Shown here: positions 31,151 through 39,748 of the stretch, piece after piece
Layout: each line of letters opens with the position of its first letter
Position numbering within the stretch: the stretch's first letter is position 1
Assembly (NCBI GenBank): GCA_024693325.1
Contig: JAILLA010000001.1
Coordinates: forward strand, 1 to 64,000
Direction: 5' to 3'
DNA length: 64,000 nt
DNA from: Solobacterium sp.
Lineage (GTDB): Bacteria > Bacillota_I > Bacilli_A > Erysipelotrichales > Erysipelotrichaceae
Notes under the pieces: generated by a model
Databases searched by the model: none
Told to the model about the DNA's origin: nothing
The model's input: only the letters and a program-made list of their open reading frames with translations
Position numbers and translations under genes: made by a program

Positions 31151-32014
31151 CTAACGCTCTTTTCCAAGGAAGAACAGACCGAGCATTCCCGGTCCGACAT
31201 GCGCACCGGAGAAAGGCTCATGCGGACATACGACAACATTTGCGTCAGGTGTCTCTTGCAGGATCAGCTTTCTGAGTCTTTCTGCGTCCTCCAGACAGTC
31301 ACCATGTGAAATGTACACTGTCTGTCCCGGTTCTTCTACCCTCTTATCATGGTATTTTTCAGCAAGCCTGCTGATTGCTTTCTTTCTGCCGTGACAGTTG
31401 GCACAGGAAACGATATGACCGGTATGATCTCCGTAAAGGATCGGCTTGATGTTCAGCGTTGTACCGATCGCTGCTGTAGCTTTGCTGACACGGCCTGTCC
31501 GTTTCAGGAAGTTCAGGTCATCGACTGTAAAGTACTGACAGCAATGCGGGACCATGTCATCCAGGATCTTTGCCGCCTCGGCAGCCGGTATTTCCTGCCT
31601 GCTCAGCTGGGCAGCCTTGACCGCGAGCATTCCGTTACCGAAACCGCAGCCATGAGAATCAACGATATGTACGATCCTGTCACGATATTCTTCCAGCAGC
31701 TGCTCTGCTGCATTGACTGCCGCATTATAGGTACCGCTGATCCCGGAACTCATAGCGATATAGATGATATCAGTGCCTTCTTTCAGCAAAGGTTCAAATA
31801 CAGAGATAAACAGACCCGTATTCAGCAGCGTTGTTTTTACACTGACGCCGTTCCTCAGTTTTTCATAGTATGAGTGGATATCAAAATGCCCGATATCACC
31901 ATCATACGTATACGGCTGATCATCGATCGTATAATCGATCGGCAGAAGCGTGATACCTTCCAGCAGCTCACCCGGAAGATTTGCGGTCCCATCCGCAAAA
32001 ACTGCAAAAGACAT
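31151..32014 (-). CDS. DegV family fatty-acid-binding protein
   Basis: DegV/FakB proteins of about 280 residues bind fatty acids and present them to FakA kinase for phospholipid synthesis. The N-terminal AVFADGTANLP (T/S ligand contact) and SSGISGTYNAA near residue 90 (SSGLSGT family motif) match, and VDSHGCGFGNG is the usual later motif. Length 287 fits. The ATG at 32014 is chosen because GGAGG lies 8 bases upstream; an in-frame extension to 32116 has no ribosome binding site. FakA is not in the window. Confidence 0.9.
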   Translation of the reverse strand: MSFAVFADGTANLPGELLEGITLLPIDYTIDDQPYTYDGDIGHFDIHSYYEKLRNGVSVKTTLLNTGLFISVFEPLLKEGTDIIYIAMSSGISGTYNAAVNAAEQLLEEYRDRIVHIVDSHGCGFGNGMLAVKAAQLSRQEIPAAEAAKILDDMVPHCCQYFTVDDLNFLKRTGRVSKATAAIGTTLNIKPILYGDHTGHIVSCANCHGRKKAISRLAEKYHDKRVEEPGQTVYISHGDCLEDAERLRKLILQETPDANVVVCPHEPFSGAHVGPGMLGLFFLGKER

Positions 32015-32194
32015 AGCTAAACCTCCAGCATGCACTTTCATGACAGAATCATGAATAACAGACTGATATAAAAAACACATGCTAACATAGATATTCTGAA
32101 ACAGGAACTCTTTCAAAATACAAGTGTATTATACTCCACGCCACGGGTTTTATTCATTTCATACACTGTCTTTTCGTCCACAAAGCGGCAGATC

Positions 32195-32244
32195 AAAAAA
32201 GGTGTTGATCGTCAGACTGTCATGTCTGAAGACTTTACACCTTT
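32195..32244 (-). terminator. Terminator of the 118-residue ORF gene
   Basis: Two-part hairpin: outer AAGGTGT/ACACCTT, inner TCAGAC/GTCTGA, followed by TTTTTT on the minus strand. Confidence 0.75.
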
Positions 32245-32277
32245 CTGATTCCCGATATCAGGTTCAGATCCAATGAC

Positions 32278-32634
32278 CTAGTAGCATCTGAAACAATTTG
32301 CAAATTTTTCTGCGGCTCTTGCTCTTATCGCGGAATAGTCACTTGCATGAAAATACGCTTCATACCATCCTTCCGGACTGTCCTCCAGAAATTCTTTCCG
32401 GATGATCAGCTGTGTTTTCTTATTGAACTGCGGCAGATAACGGTCTACACGTTCGACCAGGCGTTCGTCGTAGTCCGGATTGTTTTCACGTTCACTGATC
32501 ATTTCGGGAGTGCAATCCTGACCCATCAATTCTTTGGTCGTACGATAGATCCTCCCGAGAAATTTGGAATACATGACGCTTTCGGTCTTGTTGTAGAGTG
32601 ATTCAAAATTCTTAATATTGAAATATCCTGACAT
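32278..32634 (-). CDS. Small protein of unknown function (118 residues)
   Basis: A real gene by context: GGAGGTACTTAAT precedes the ATG and a two-part terminator follows, so it is a one-gene transcript. The product is highly charged, predicted mostly helical, with no membrane segment. The second half, from a TQLIIRKEFL segment to ADYSAIRARAAEKF, has a spacing that recalls a sigma-factor region-4-like or ArpU-like helix-turn-helix (the family known in Mollicutes as MG284/MPN403 came to mind), but this is only an impression. It ends in CFRCY with two cysteines. Confidence 0.65.
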   Translation of the reverse strand: MSGYFNIKNFESLYNKTESVMYSKFLGRIYRTTKELMGQDCTPEMISERENNPDYDERLVERVDRYLPQFNKKTQLIIRKEFLEDSPEGWYEAYFHASDYSAIRARAAEKFANCFRCY

Positions 32635-32940
32635 ATTAAGTACCTCCGGAAACAGTATTGCATGTCCGGTTCACAAAAAGAACAAAACTTCGGTACTACC
32701 CGAAATAAACAGGCTGAATTACTGCCACACCGAATTTTCTGACGGAAAGTCCGTCATTTCCTGACTGCATTTAGAAGTAAGTATCGTAAACGTACAGGTA
32801 CACATGCCTGAAAATCAGGATACTGCAGGATATCATTTTTCATTCACTCTATGACAATTTCGGCATATATGAACACCGGTACAGATATGACAGGCAGATC
32901 CCTCAGACATTATGATATGATCATAAAGGAGGCAGTCACT
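32635..32940. other. Intergenic region between the 118-residue ORF and GNAT gene
   Basis: Contains a perfect TGACGGA-AAG-TCCGTCA hairpin at 32748-32764 without a T run, and a likely promoter for the GNAT gene (ATGACA about 18 bases before TATGAT near 32914). No other gene is visible. Confidence 0.4.
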
Positions 32941-33291
32941 ATGAATTATCATTTGGAACATAACCGTATCTGGCTTGAAGATGATGAAGGAAAAGAGCTC
33001 GCATACGTGACCTTTCCCGCGTTTGAACCCGGTATGGTAGAAGTAACACATACAGTTGTTGATCCGTCACTCCGCGGTCAGGGCGTTGCCGGTATCCTGA
33101 TGGAAAAAATGACCGAAGTCCTGAGAGAGACCGGTCAGAAAGCTGAACTGACATGTTCATATGCCATGAAGTGGTTCATGAAGCATCCGGAGAACCGGGA
33201 TGTTCTGATCGATCCTGAAGCAGAAGCTGTCAAAGCCGCAGGCGGTATTCCCGAGGCCTGCAGGATCCCCAGACATAAACCGATGCAATGA
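32941..33291 (+). CDS. GNAT-like N-acetyltransferase, YjdJ/NATD1 type
   Basis: The 116-residue protein is a minimal acetyltransferase fold: EVTHTVVDPSLRGQGVAGILM holds the acetyl-CoA pyrophosphate loop (RGQGVAG), and the later CSYAMKWFMKHPE is the signature of the small YjdJ/GTLF3B family. The substrate is unknown. The start at 32941 has AAGGAGG 8 bases upstream; an in-frame extension to 32851 has none. A bidirectional terminator follows directly. Confidence 0.85.
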   Translation: MNYHLEHNRIWLEDDEGKELAYVTFPAFEPGMVEVTHTVVDPSLRGQGVAGILMEKMTEVLRETGQKAELTCSYAMKWFMKHPENRDVLIDPEAEAVKAAGGIPEACRIPRHKPMQ

Positions 33292-33294
33292 TCA

Positions 33295-33321
33295 ATAAAA
33301 ACGCCCGGCGGCGTTTTTATT
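33295..33321. terminator. Bidirectional terminator between GNAT and hydrolase genes
   Basis: AAAAACGCC-CGGC-GGCGTTTTT, a perfect hairpin with A and T tracts on either side. It serves both convergent genes and covers the end of the hydrolase gene. Confidence 0.9.
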
Positions 33322-34126
33322 CTGCTTCCAGAAAACGGAATACCCTCATATTGAAGTCTTCAGCTTCTTCATATGCTGCATGTCCCAATCCCGGATATAC
33401 GTACAATTCACTGTCAGAAATCAGTTCATGCATTTCAAACGATGCCTGTATACCGACTGTACGGTCTTCCGAACCTCCGATGATCAGTGTCGGGCAATGT
33501 ATTTCATTCAGACGGTTTCTGATATCAAAATTCAGGATCGCTTTGGAATTGATCATGAACCTTCTGTAGTCCTTAGGTTTTCCGACAAGCCCGATCACAG
33601 GATATGATTTTCTGAACTTTTTCAGATATGCCTCTGAATAACTCTTCTCGGCAGTATCGATCATCAGTCCCTTATGATCACCTTGTTCAGCATATGCCAT
33701 CCACCGTTCAACATTCTCATGGATCAGTTCATTCGCATACGGAGCGGAAACAGCTATCACGAGTTTTTCTACAAGATCAGGGTAACCGACGGTCAGATAC
33801 TGGGCGATCATGCCGCCCTGGGATACACCCATAATGGAAGCCTTCCGGACACCAAGCAGTCTCAGTGCTTCCGCCTGGTCGTCAGCCATATCCTTGATCG
33901 AATATCCCTCGGGCATATCATCTTTTCTGCTGAACATGTAAACCGTATATTTCTCAAAGAACATCTGATACGGCTTGGCCAGAAGGAGCGCCTTCCCCTT
34001 CACGGTCATCAGACCGTCTGAAAGACCGGGAAGCAGTACAAGCACACGCTTACCATGTCCGAAAGAAACATAACTCATCGATGTACTGCCCAGTGCAATC
34101 GTTCCGTTTTTCGCATTCCAGATCAT
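33317..34126 (-). CDS. Alpha/beta hydrolase
   Basis: The 269-residue protein has the nucleophile elbow GVSQGGM (Ser about residue 100), an acid at GGSEDRTVG and His in GLGHAAYEEA, a complete triad in the right order. No signal peptide, so it is cytoplasmic. The look is of the 3-oxoadipate enol-lactonase/proline-iminopeptidase-like hydrolases; the substrate is unknown. GAGGTG precedes the ATG at 34126, so this is preferred to the upstream ATG at 34144, which lacks a ribosome binding site. Confidence 0.8.
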   Translation of the reverse strand: MIWNAKNGTIALGSTSMSYVSFGHGKRVLVLLPGLSDGLMTVKGKALLLAKPYQMFFEKYTVYMFSRKDDMPEGYSIKDMADDQAEALRLLGVRKASIMGVSQGGMIAQYLTVGYPDLVEKLVIAVSAPYANELIHENVERWMAYAEQGDHKGLMIDTAEKSYSEAYLKKFRKSYPVIGLVGKPKDYRRFMINSKAILNFDIRNRLNEIHCPTLIIGGSEDRTVGIQASFEMHELISDSELYVYPGLGHAAYEEAEDFNMRVFRFLEAE

Positions 34127-34159
34127 ATCCGTCACCTCGATCATTTTTGGAAAAGAAGT

Positions 34160-34726
34160 TCAGTTCTCATGACTGACAGCTTCTTCAGGTCTGTCGGCAT
34201 CCTGATATCGGACTTCAAAGAATCCGTATTCATCAGCCTTTGACAGGATCAGGATCCCTTCTCCTGTCCAGTAGTATTCATGGTAAACACTCCCGCCGTT
34301 TGATTTGACATACGGCTCGATCTCCGTATGGTATGGTTCACCATACAGTTCCGTAAAATATGACTGCGCATCTTCAAGAGGCTTTTTGCAGGTAAATGTC
34401 AGTTCCCCGATCCGTTCATCCTTACCGGATCCCATATACCCTCTGATCCCCTGCTTTTCATTCAGAAAAACCGTTTCGATCAGCAGATAGATCCCATCCG
34501 TCAGATCATCTTTAGAGAGTCCTGCTTCAGACAGTGTTTTTCCTGACAATCCAAGCGCGTCAGGAAGACTTTCAAAAGACAGTACAGGTGAATTCTCACG
34601 CACTGCCGGATCTATATGATCTGTATCTGAAGGTCTTTCTGCCGGGCGGATACATCCTGCTGACAGAAAAATAATCGGAATCAGGAAAAGCCATTTTTTT
34701 ATTTCAGACCACTGGTATTTCATCAA
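34160..34726 (-). CDS. Lipoprotein of unknown function
   Basis: A 188-residue protein with a short charged N-terminus, a hydrophobic core and the lipobox LSAGC (Cys25), so it should be a membrane-anchored surface lipoprotein. After the Cys comes a Pro/Asp/Ser-rich linker and a domain of about 140 residues of alternating beta character (GELTFTCKKPLEDAQSYF and similar) that I do not recognise. It is next to the truncated sensor gene, transcribed in the same direction 76 bases downstream of it. Together they may once have been a sensor/lipoprotein unit. Confidence 0.75.
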   Translation of the reverse strand: MMKYQWSEIKKWLFLIPIIFLSAGCIRPAERPSDTDHIDPAVRENSPVLSFESLPDALGLSGKTLSEAGLSKDDLTDGIYLLIETVFLNEKQGIRGYMGSGKDERIGELTFTCKKPLEDAQSYFTELYGEPYHTEIEPYVKSNGGSVYHEYYWTGEGILILSKADEYGFFEVRYQDADRPEEAVSHEN

Positions 34727-34802
34727 TAACTATTATATCGGCATAAGAGAAAACAACTCTATCTTTATGACTGATAAGCGTTTAATACATGCGTTTTTCA
34801 AA

Positions 34803-35456
34803 TCATCTTAGCCATTGAATACCTGTCTTTTCTGACAGATACAATGCAGCTGCTGCAATGACCAGTGAAAGGAACGCTGTCCAGAACGTCTGCCCCCTGA
34901 TAAATGAGACCGCAGGGTTTACGGTATTGAGAACTGTCCCAATGTAGAGGATCGCCTGTTCTCCGTTTTCAAGCTCAACATACCTTCCGCAGATGTATTT
35001 TGAATCTGTTTTCAGTTCCGTTGTTCCGCGGTCATTGTTCCTCAATGAGATCAGGAAATCACCATATCCGTCAGGCAGTTTTCTGTAGTTCCCTGTCTGC
35101 CATTCCATCACGTCATCATAGATATACGGATTGCTGGTACCGCCGTCACCGTTGCCGTAAGAATAATAAAACGATTTATATGAGTCAGAACTGTATAGGA
35201 TCGTTCCGTCCTGTTCCGTCACAAATATCAGCAGTGCATTCTCAGTACTGAGACGGTCGATCTCTTCAAACAGATCTTCGCTTCTGCTGTGTGCGGCAAT
35301 CTGATCTGCTGTACGTCTTGCGGTCCTTTCTGCAGCCATACGATAGAAACTCCGTGTAAATACAGACTGAAGCAGCCAGAGGATCAGAAATATGCCTGCA
35401 GTCAGCAGAGCAAAACGCATATAGAGTTTTCTATGTCCGGAACTCGTATCAGCCAT
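34803..35456 (-). pseudogene. Truncated histidine-kinase-like sensor fragment
   Basis: The 217-residue frame has a membrane helix at about 12-32, an extracytoplasmic sensor domain (about 33-183, a PAS/dCache-like layout with FVTEQDGTILYSS), a second membrane helix at about 185-207, and then stops ten residues later, where a HAMP linker and kinase core would follow in a sensor kinase. No kinase or HAMP sequence is seen in any frame in the 76 bases before the next gene. It could be a decayed kinase, or a genuine kinase-less membrane sensor. No response regulator is adjacent. Confidence 0.6.
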
Positions 35457-35576
35457 CAGTTCCGTATTCCCTTTCTTCCGATATATCTGATATTCAACGG
35501 AACATCTTCATTCATGAATATCATGATATTTCTTTTAACATGATACTTCATCCGGCAAAAAAGTAACGCTGAAATG

Positions 35577-35609
35577 AAAAAACCTTTCCGCTCATAATGT
35601 CGGAAAGGC
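35577..35609 (-). terminator. Terminator of the redox/hydrolase cluster
   Basis: CCTTTCCG..CGGAAAGG stem followed by TTTTTT on the minus strand, 20 bases past the flavodoxin-like gene. Confidence 0.85.
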
Positions 35610-35629
35610 TGATCATATATCAATTGTTT

Positions 35630-36151
35630 TCAGAGTTCTTCCGCAAGTCTGCGTACCTGTTCAAGAACTTCTTCCTTCATTTCACCAGCGCATGTATAAA
35701 TGCCTTTATCCTCAAGGCTGAGATAATCCAGGAAGTCTCCTTTAAATGAGAACTCAGCACCGGTATACATATCCTTGTCACCGGAACAAAGGAACATGGC
35801 GATCTTGCTGAGATGACCGTGTTCTTTCGGATACAGCGCTGCATAGAAACGATCGATCGTACATTTCAGCTGTCCGCTGATCCCATGGTAGTAGATAGGT
35901 GATGCAAGTATCAGCATATCCGCATCTTTCAGCAGATCATACACTTCCTGCATGTCATCCTTTTGAACACAGATGCCCTTTTCAATTTTATGGCAGTGTT
36001 CGCATGCCAGGCAGCCATGGATATTTTTCCTGCAGACATTATAAACACTGACCTCATGACCTTTGCTTTCTGCGCTCTCCCGGAAAGCATTGATCATTTT
36101 TGCTGTATTGCCCTGCGGACGCGGGCTGCCGTTTAAAATCAGTACATTCAT
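35630..36151 (-). CDS. NADPH-dependent FMN reductase / flavodoxin-like protein
   Basis: Flavodoxin-fold protein of 173 residues with the FMN phosphate loop NGSPRPQGNTA (7-17), the ASPIYYHGISGQLK flavin-contact motif near residue 85-98, and a conserved CxxCxxC segment (CLACEHCHK, about 47-55) that marks a large group of oxidoreductases of unknown substrate. Start ATG is preceded by GGAGAG. It is the last gene in the cluster, 12 bases after the aldo/keto reductase, and reduces flavin or quinones for its partners (inference). Confidence 0.85.
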   Translation of the reverse strand: MNVLILNGSPRPQGNTAKMINAFRESAESKGHEVSVYNVCRKNIHGCLACEHCHKIEKGICVQKDDMQEVYDLLKDADMLILASPIYYHGISGQLKCTIDRFYAALYPKEHGHLSKIAMFLCSGDKDMYTGAEFSFKGDFLDYLSLEDKGIYTCAGEMKEEVLEQVRRLAEEL

Positions 36152-36163
36152 TTTCTCTCTCCT

Positions 36164-37135
36164 CTAATACCAGTCATGCTTTTCACCGCGGTCCAAAGCA
36201 TTGATCTTTTCCATTTCTTCATCCGTCAGTTCAAATCCAAACAGATCAAGGTTCTCCCTGATATGGTCAGGGTTGGATGAACCGGGTATTACGATAATGC
36301 CCCGCTGCAGATTCCACCGCAGTATGACCTGCGCAGATGACACATGATGTGCCTCAGCGATCGCTGTGATCGTTTCATCTCCTAACAGTTCTGCTGTATG
36401 TCCTCTGCCCCCGAGCGGATACCAGCACTGTACTGCAATCCCTTTTTCCTGAATAAACGGAACGACATCCTGTTCCTGATAATATGGATGGATCTCATTC
36501 TGTACCAGCGCAGGCATAACAGATACCTGCGGAAGGAATTCCGTCAGTTCTTCAATATACCAGTTGGACAATCCCAGTGAACGGATCTTCCCCGCTTCCT
36601 GGTATTTTTCCATTACATGATACGCATTGACATCTCCCGTACCGGGATGATGCAGCAGCATCATGTCAATATACCCGATATCCAGTTTTTTCAATGCCTC
36701 ATCGATCGCCGCTTCCGGATCAGAGTACTGCGTGGGATAGATCTTGGTGATCACAAAGATCTCTTCACGGTCAATGCCGTACTCCTCCATTGCCTGCCGT
36801 ACACCTTCTCCGACGGCTTCTTCATTATGATACATATAAGCTGTATCGATCAGCCTGCCGCCTTCAGCCAGCAGTGTCTTGACGGAATTAACACATGTAT
36901 CATGATCCAGTGCATATGTTCCCAGACCAAGGACCGGCATCTCATAACCGCTGTTCAGCATGACGGTTCTGCTTTCAAAGTCAAAGCCATGGTGATCCCT
37001 CAGGACAGGACTCAAGGAAGGATCAGCTGCAGCTTCTGTATCTGCTGCGGCAGGTGCCTGCTCAGTCCGGCAGGCGGTCAGACAGACTGCAGTCATCACT
37101 GCCGAACAGAGTTTCAACAGACTTCTCTTTTTCAT
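36164..37135 (-). CDS. Aldo/keto reductase with lipoprotein signal peptide
   Basis: The 323-residue protein starts with MKKRSLLKLCSAVMTAV and the lipobox LTAC (Cys22), then an Ala/Glu/Asp-rich linker of 25 residues, before a complete aldo/keto reductase barrel. The catalytic tetrad is intact: Asp97, Tyr102, Lys131 and His162, and the NADPH site region VIPGSSNPDHI is present near the end. Aldo/keto reductases are normally cytoplasmic because they use NADPH, so an exported lipid-anchored form is unexpected. It sits between a Cys-elbow hydrolase and a flavodoxin-like protein on one transcript. Confidence 0.88.
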   Translation of the reverse strand: MKKRSLLKLCSAVMTAVCLTACRTEQAPAAADTEAAADPSLSPVLRDHHGFDFESRTVMLNSGYEMPVLGLGTYALDHDTCVNSVKTLLAEGGRLIDTAYMYHNEEAVGEGVRQAMEEYGIDREEIFVITKIYPTQYSDPEAAIDEALKKLDIGYIDMMLLHHPGTGDVNAYHVMEKYQEAGKIRSLGLSNWYIEELTEFLPQVSVMPALVQNEIHPYYQEQDVVPFIQEKGIAVQCWYPLGGRGHTAELLGDETITAIAEAHHVSSAQVILRWNLQRGIIVIPGSSNPDHIRENLDLFGFELTDEEMEKINALDRGEKHDWY

Positions 37136-37158
37136 GATCTGTCTGATACCTGCATGAT

Positions 37159-38163
37159 TTATTTCAGGTATTCCCTGAAGAAGGCTGTCAGTTTATCAAA
37201 CGGGATCACATGATCCTTGCCGCCGTCATACAGATCTGTATGGGAAGCACCGGGGATCAGGTACAGTTCTTTATTGGAAGTATATTTGCTGTTGGTGACC
37301 ATATTCGTGAATGCGTCTTTTCCAAAGTAGCGGGAATGTGCTTTATCACCGTGGATGATCAGTACTGCTGAACGGATCTCATTGGAATACTTCAGGATCG
37401 GCTGATTCATGAATGATTCACAGCCGATCACATTCCAGCCGCCGTTGGAATTCAGTGATCTCTCATGGTATCCGCGCGGTGTTTTGTAGTAATCATAGTA
37501 ATCCTTAACAAAGTAAGGCGCATCCTCGGGCAGCGGATCAACAACTCCTCCGCCCAGTTTGTATTCTCCTGCTTTCAGGTCAGCGATACGCTGTGCGCAC
37601 ATCGCAGCCTTCTTTGCATATCTGGCTTCTTCATTGTCCTCTGAATCAAAGTATCCGTTGGCATTGACTCTTGTCATGTCATACATCGTTGCAGCGACCG
37701 TTGCCTTGACACGGGTATCAAGCACTGCGGTATTGAGTGCCATTCCGCCCCATCCGCAGATACCTATAATACCGATCCGTTCAGGATCGACACGGTCATT
37801 CAGAGAAAGGAAATCCACGGCTGCCATAAAGTCTTCTGTATTGATATCCGGTGATGCCATATAACGGACGTTTCCGCCGCTTTCACCCGTAAATGAAGGA
37901 TCAAATGCGATCGTCAGGAATCCCCGCTCTGCCATTGTCTGTGCGTACAGTCCGGAGCACTGTTCCTTGACAGCGCCGAACGGACCGCTGACTGCGATCG
38001 CAGGAAGTCTGCCCTCTGCGTTCTTCGGCACATACATATCAGCTGCCAGTGTGATGCCGTATCTGTTGACGAATGTTACTTTGCTGTGATTTACAAGTTC
38101 GCTTTTCGGGAATGTTTTATCCCATGCCTGTGTCAGTTTCAATTCTTCCTTTTTCATGTTCAT
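37159..38163 (-). CDS. Alpha/beta hydrolase (YcjY/dienelactone-type) with Cys in the elbow
   Basis: The 334-residue protein has the early conserved GPFGAVKEQ and FDPSFTGESGG motifs of the YcjY group, and the nucleophile elbow GICGWGG in which Cys136 takes the place of Ser, as in dienelactone hydrolases. The C-terminal His lies in GASHTDLYDG, and an acid in LIIHGDKAHS. No signal peptide. It overlaps the small 38160 gene by 4 bases and precedes the aldo/keto reductase by 23 bases. The substrate is unknown; detoxification of a lactone or ester coupled to the neighbouring reductase is a guess. Confidence 0.82.
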   Translation of the reverse strand: MNMKKEELKLTQAWDKTFPKSELVNHSKVTFVNRYGITLAADMYVPKNAEGRLPAIAVSGPFGAVKEQCSGLYAQTMAERGFLTIAFDPSFTGESGGNVRYMASPDINTEDFMAAVDFLSLNDRVDPERIGIIGICGWGGMALNTAVLDTRVKATVAATMYDMTRVNANGYFDSEDNEEARYAKKAAMCAQRIADLKAGEYKLGGGVVDPLPEDAPYFVKDYYDYYKTPRGYHERSLNSNGGWNVIGCESFMNQPILKYSNEIRSAVLIIHGDKAHSRYFGKDAFTNMVTNSKYTSNKELYLIPGASHTDLYDGGKDHVIPFDKLTAFFREYLK

Positions 38164-38390
38164 TTCCTTCCTCTGCTCATTTCGGTCTGTCTGATCACAT
38201 AATCCAGACAGTCTATTTTTTTATATTGCTGATGCAGTTCATCCATCAGGTCACATCTGCAGAGCTTCAGACATCTGATCAGCTCTTCGGTATTCCCTGA
38301 CTTCTGCAGGTTTACAGCCCGGTCAATGGTTTCCTGACTGCAGCCCGTATCTGCAAGTACTGCTGTGATATTTACTGCCTGTTTTTCCAT
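38160..38390 (-). CDS. Small helical protein, MerR-effector-like
   Basis: 76 residues, highly helical, with cysteines around LIRCLKLCRCDLMDELHQ. It looks like the coiled-coil and effector part of a MerR-type regulator without the DNA-binding domain, and I have the impression of similar stand-alone proteins next to hydrolases in other Firmicutes (not verified). It is the first gene of the cluster; AAAGGGG precedes the ATG at 38390, and its stop overlaps the hydrolase start by 4 bases. The role is unknown; a partner or modulator of the hydrolase fits the coupling. Confidence 0.6.
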   Translation of the reverse strand: MEKQAVNITAVLADTGCSQETIDRAVNLQKSGNTEELIRCLKLCRCDLMDELHQQYKKIDCLDYVIRQTEMSRGRK

Positions 38391-38526
38391 TCCCTGACCC
38401 CTTTCTGTTCCTGCCTGCATTCATATTATGGTTCTATCAAACGATTATCGCTAATTGTTATATCGAATATCATGTTATGCATATTCAGAATATCAAGCAC
38501 ACACTGAAAAGGATCATCAGGCAATC

Positions 38527-38567
38527 ATAAAACCGGCACTCCGTTTCTGCGTTTCCGGATGCCGGTC
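38527..38567 (-). terminator. Terminator of the AbrB-glycosyltransferase operon
   Basis: ACCGGCATCCG..CGGAGTGCCGGT with one mismatch followed by TTTATG on the minus strand; the T run is short. Confidence 0.6.
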
Positions 38568-38575
38568 GTTATGAT

Positions 38576-39748
38576 TCAGTTGTCCGCAGCCTGACTGCCC
38601 AGCGTTTCCAGGAATTCAACTGCTTCCTCAATGCCGCCGGATGACTTGAAGCTTTCGGAAATACGCACTGCGCTGTTCCTGTAGGAAGGTTCAAACAGGA
38701 TCGTTTCCAGTGCCTCCTTGATGTCTTTGCCTTCTATAGACTTCAGCCGGAAGCCTGCGCCGAGTTCTTCCGTTCTGCCGGCAACTGCTTCCTGCTCAGA
38801 TGTCTGCGGGAACAGAACGAGCGGTACTTCATAATACAGTGCTTCAGAAACAGAATTCATTCCGCAGTGTGTGATGAACCCGTCCGCTATCGAAAGAACT
38901 GCCATCTGGTCGACAAAGTCATATACCTGGATATTCGGCGGAAGATCATCGAATGTGTCGGGGTTGGACCCCATGGAAATGATCACCTGCCAGTCAGTAT
39001 CCTTCAATGCTTCGATACAGTTGCGGTAAAAGGTCCGGTTCTGGTTGATCGTTCCCATTGAAATGTATACTGTTTTATCCGCGGTCTTCTGTACCGGACT
39101 TGTGATCGGACGGATCGATGGGCCGATAAAATGATACCGGTCTGAGAATGTATCCGCACACGGCTGAAAGTAGGAAGAAGTATAAACAATCGTATTCGTA
39201 TCATTATCATTCTGAACGATATCCAGGATACTCCTGACCGGATATCCCTTCTCCTGCAGACGTTTGATCTGTTTGTTGCTGCGGGGTATTCCCAGCAGCA
39301 TCTTCACTGCCTGTGAAGCGCTCTGCTTCATATAACGCGCAGAGTATCTGTTGAACGCAAATGTTGTCGTAGAGGAAACATACGGGATCCTGTGTTTCAA
39401 AGCAGCCAGTTTCCCCCAGAATGCAACGGAATCGGAAACGATCAGATCCGGTCTGATCTCTCCGATCTTTTCCGTTACCATGTCATCCAGCGCAAGTGTA
39501 GAGGAAACGACCAGTTCTGTAGAATAGGCAATGTCCTTTGCCACCCTGTCCGCGTTTTCCTTGTCTTCCATTTCAAAATCATATGCGTCACAAGGAATAA
39601 AATGTGCGCCTGTCTGTTCGATCGCAGAACGGAATTTTCCGAATGAAAAATAATAAACTTCATGACCGGCACCGGTCAGTCTTCTGACCAGTCCAAGCGT
39701 TGGATTGGTATGTCCGTATGCAGGAATACAGAACCATGCGATCCTCAT
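38576..39748 (-). CDS. UGT/MGT-type glycosyltransferase
   Basis: The 390-residue GT-B fold enzyme has the N-terminal GHTNPTLGLVRRL and C-terminal donor-binding region DGFITHCGMNSVSEALYYEVPLVLFP.. that resembles the UDP-glycosyltransferase signature and macrolide glycosyltransferases. Such enzymes glycosylate small molecules (lipids, macrolides, plant or host compounds). The acceptor is unknown. No resistance or biosynthetic genes surround it; the only partner is the AbrB-like regulator that overlaps its start by 4 bases. Both are probably repressed through the palindrome at 39983. Confidence 0.85.
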   Translation of the reverse strand: MRIAWFCIPAYGHTNPTLGLVRRLTGAGHEVYYFSFGKFRSAIEQTGAHFIPCDAYDFEMEDKENADRVAKDIAYSTELVVSSTLALDDMVTEKIGEIRPDLIVSDSVAFWGKLAALKHRIPYVSSTTTFAFNRYSARYMKQSASQAVKMLLGIPRSNKQIKRLQEKGYPVRSILDIVQNDNDTNTIVYTSSYFQPCADTFSDRYHFIGPSIRPITSPVQKTADKTVYISMGTINQNRTFYRNCIEALKDTDWQVIISMGSNPDTFDDLPPNIQVYDFVDQMAVLSIADGFITHCGMNSVSEALYYEVPLVLFPQTSEQEAVAGRTEELGAGFRLKSIEGKDIKEALETILFEPSYRNSAVRISESFKSSGGIEEAVEFLETLGSQAADN

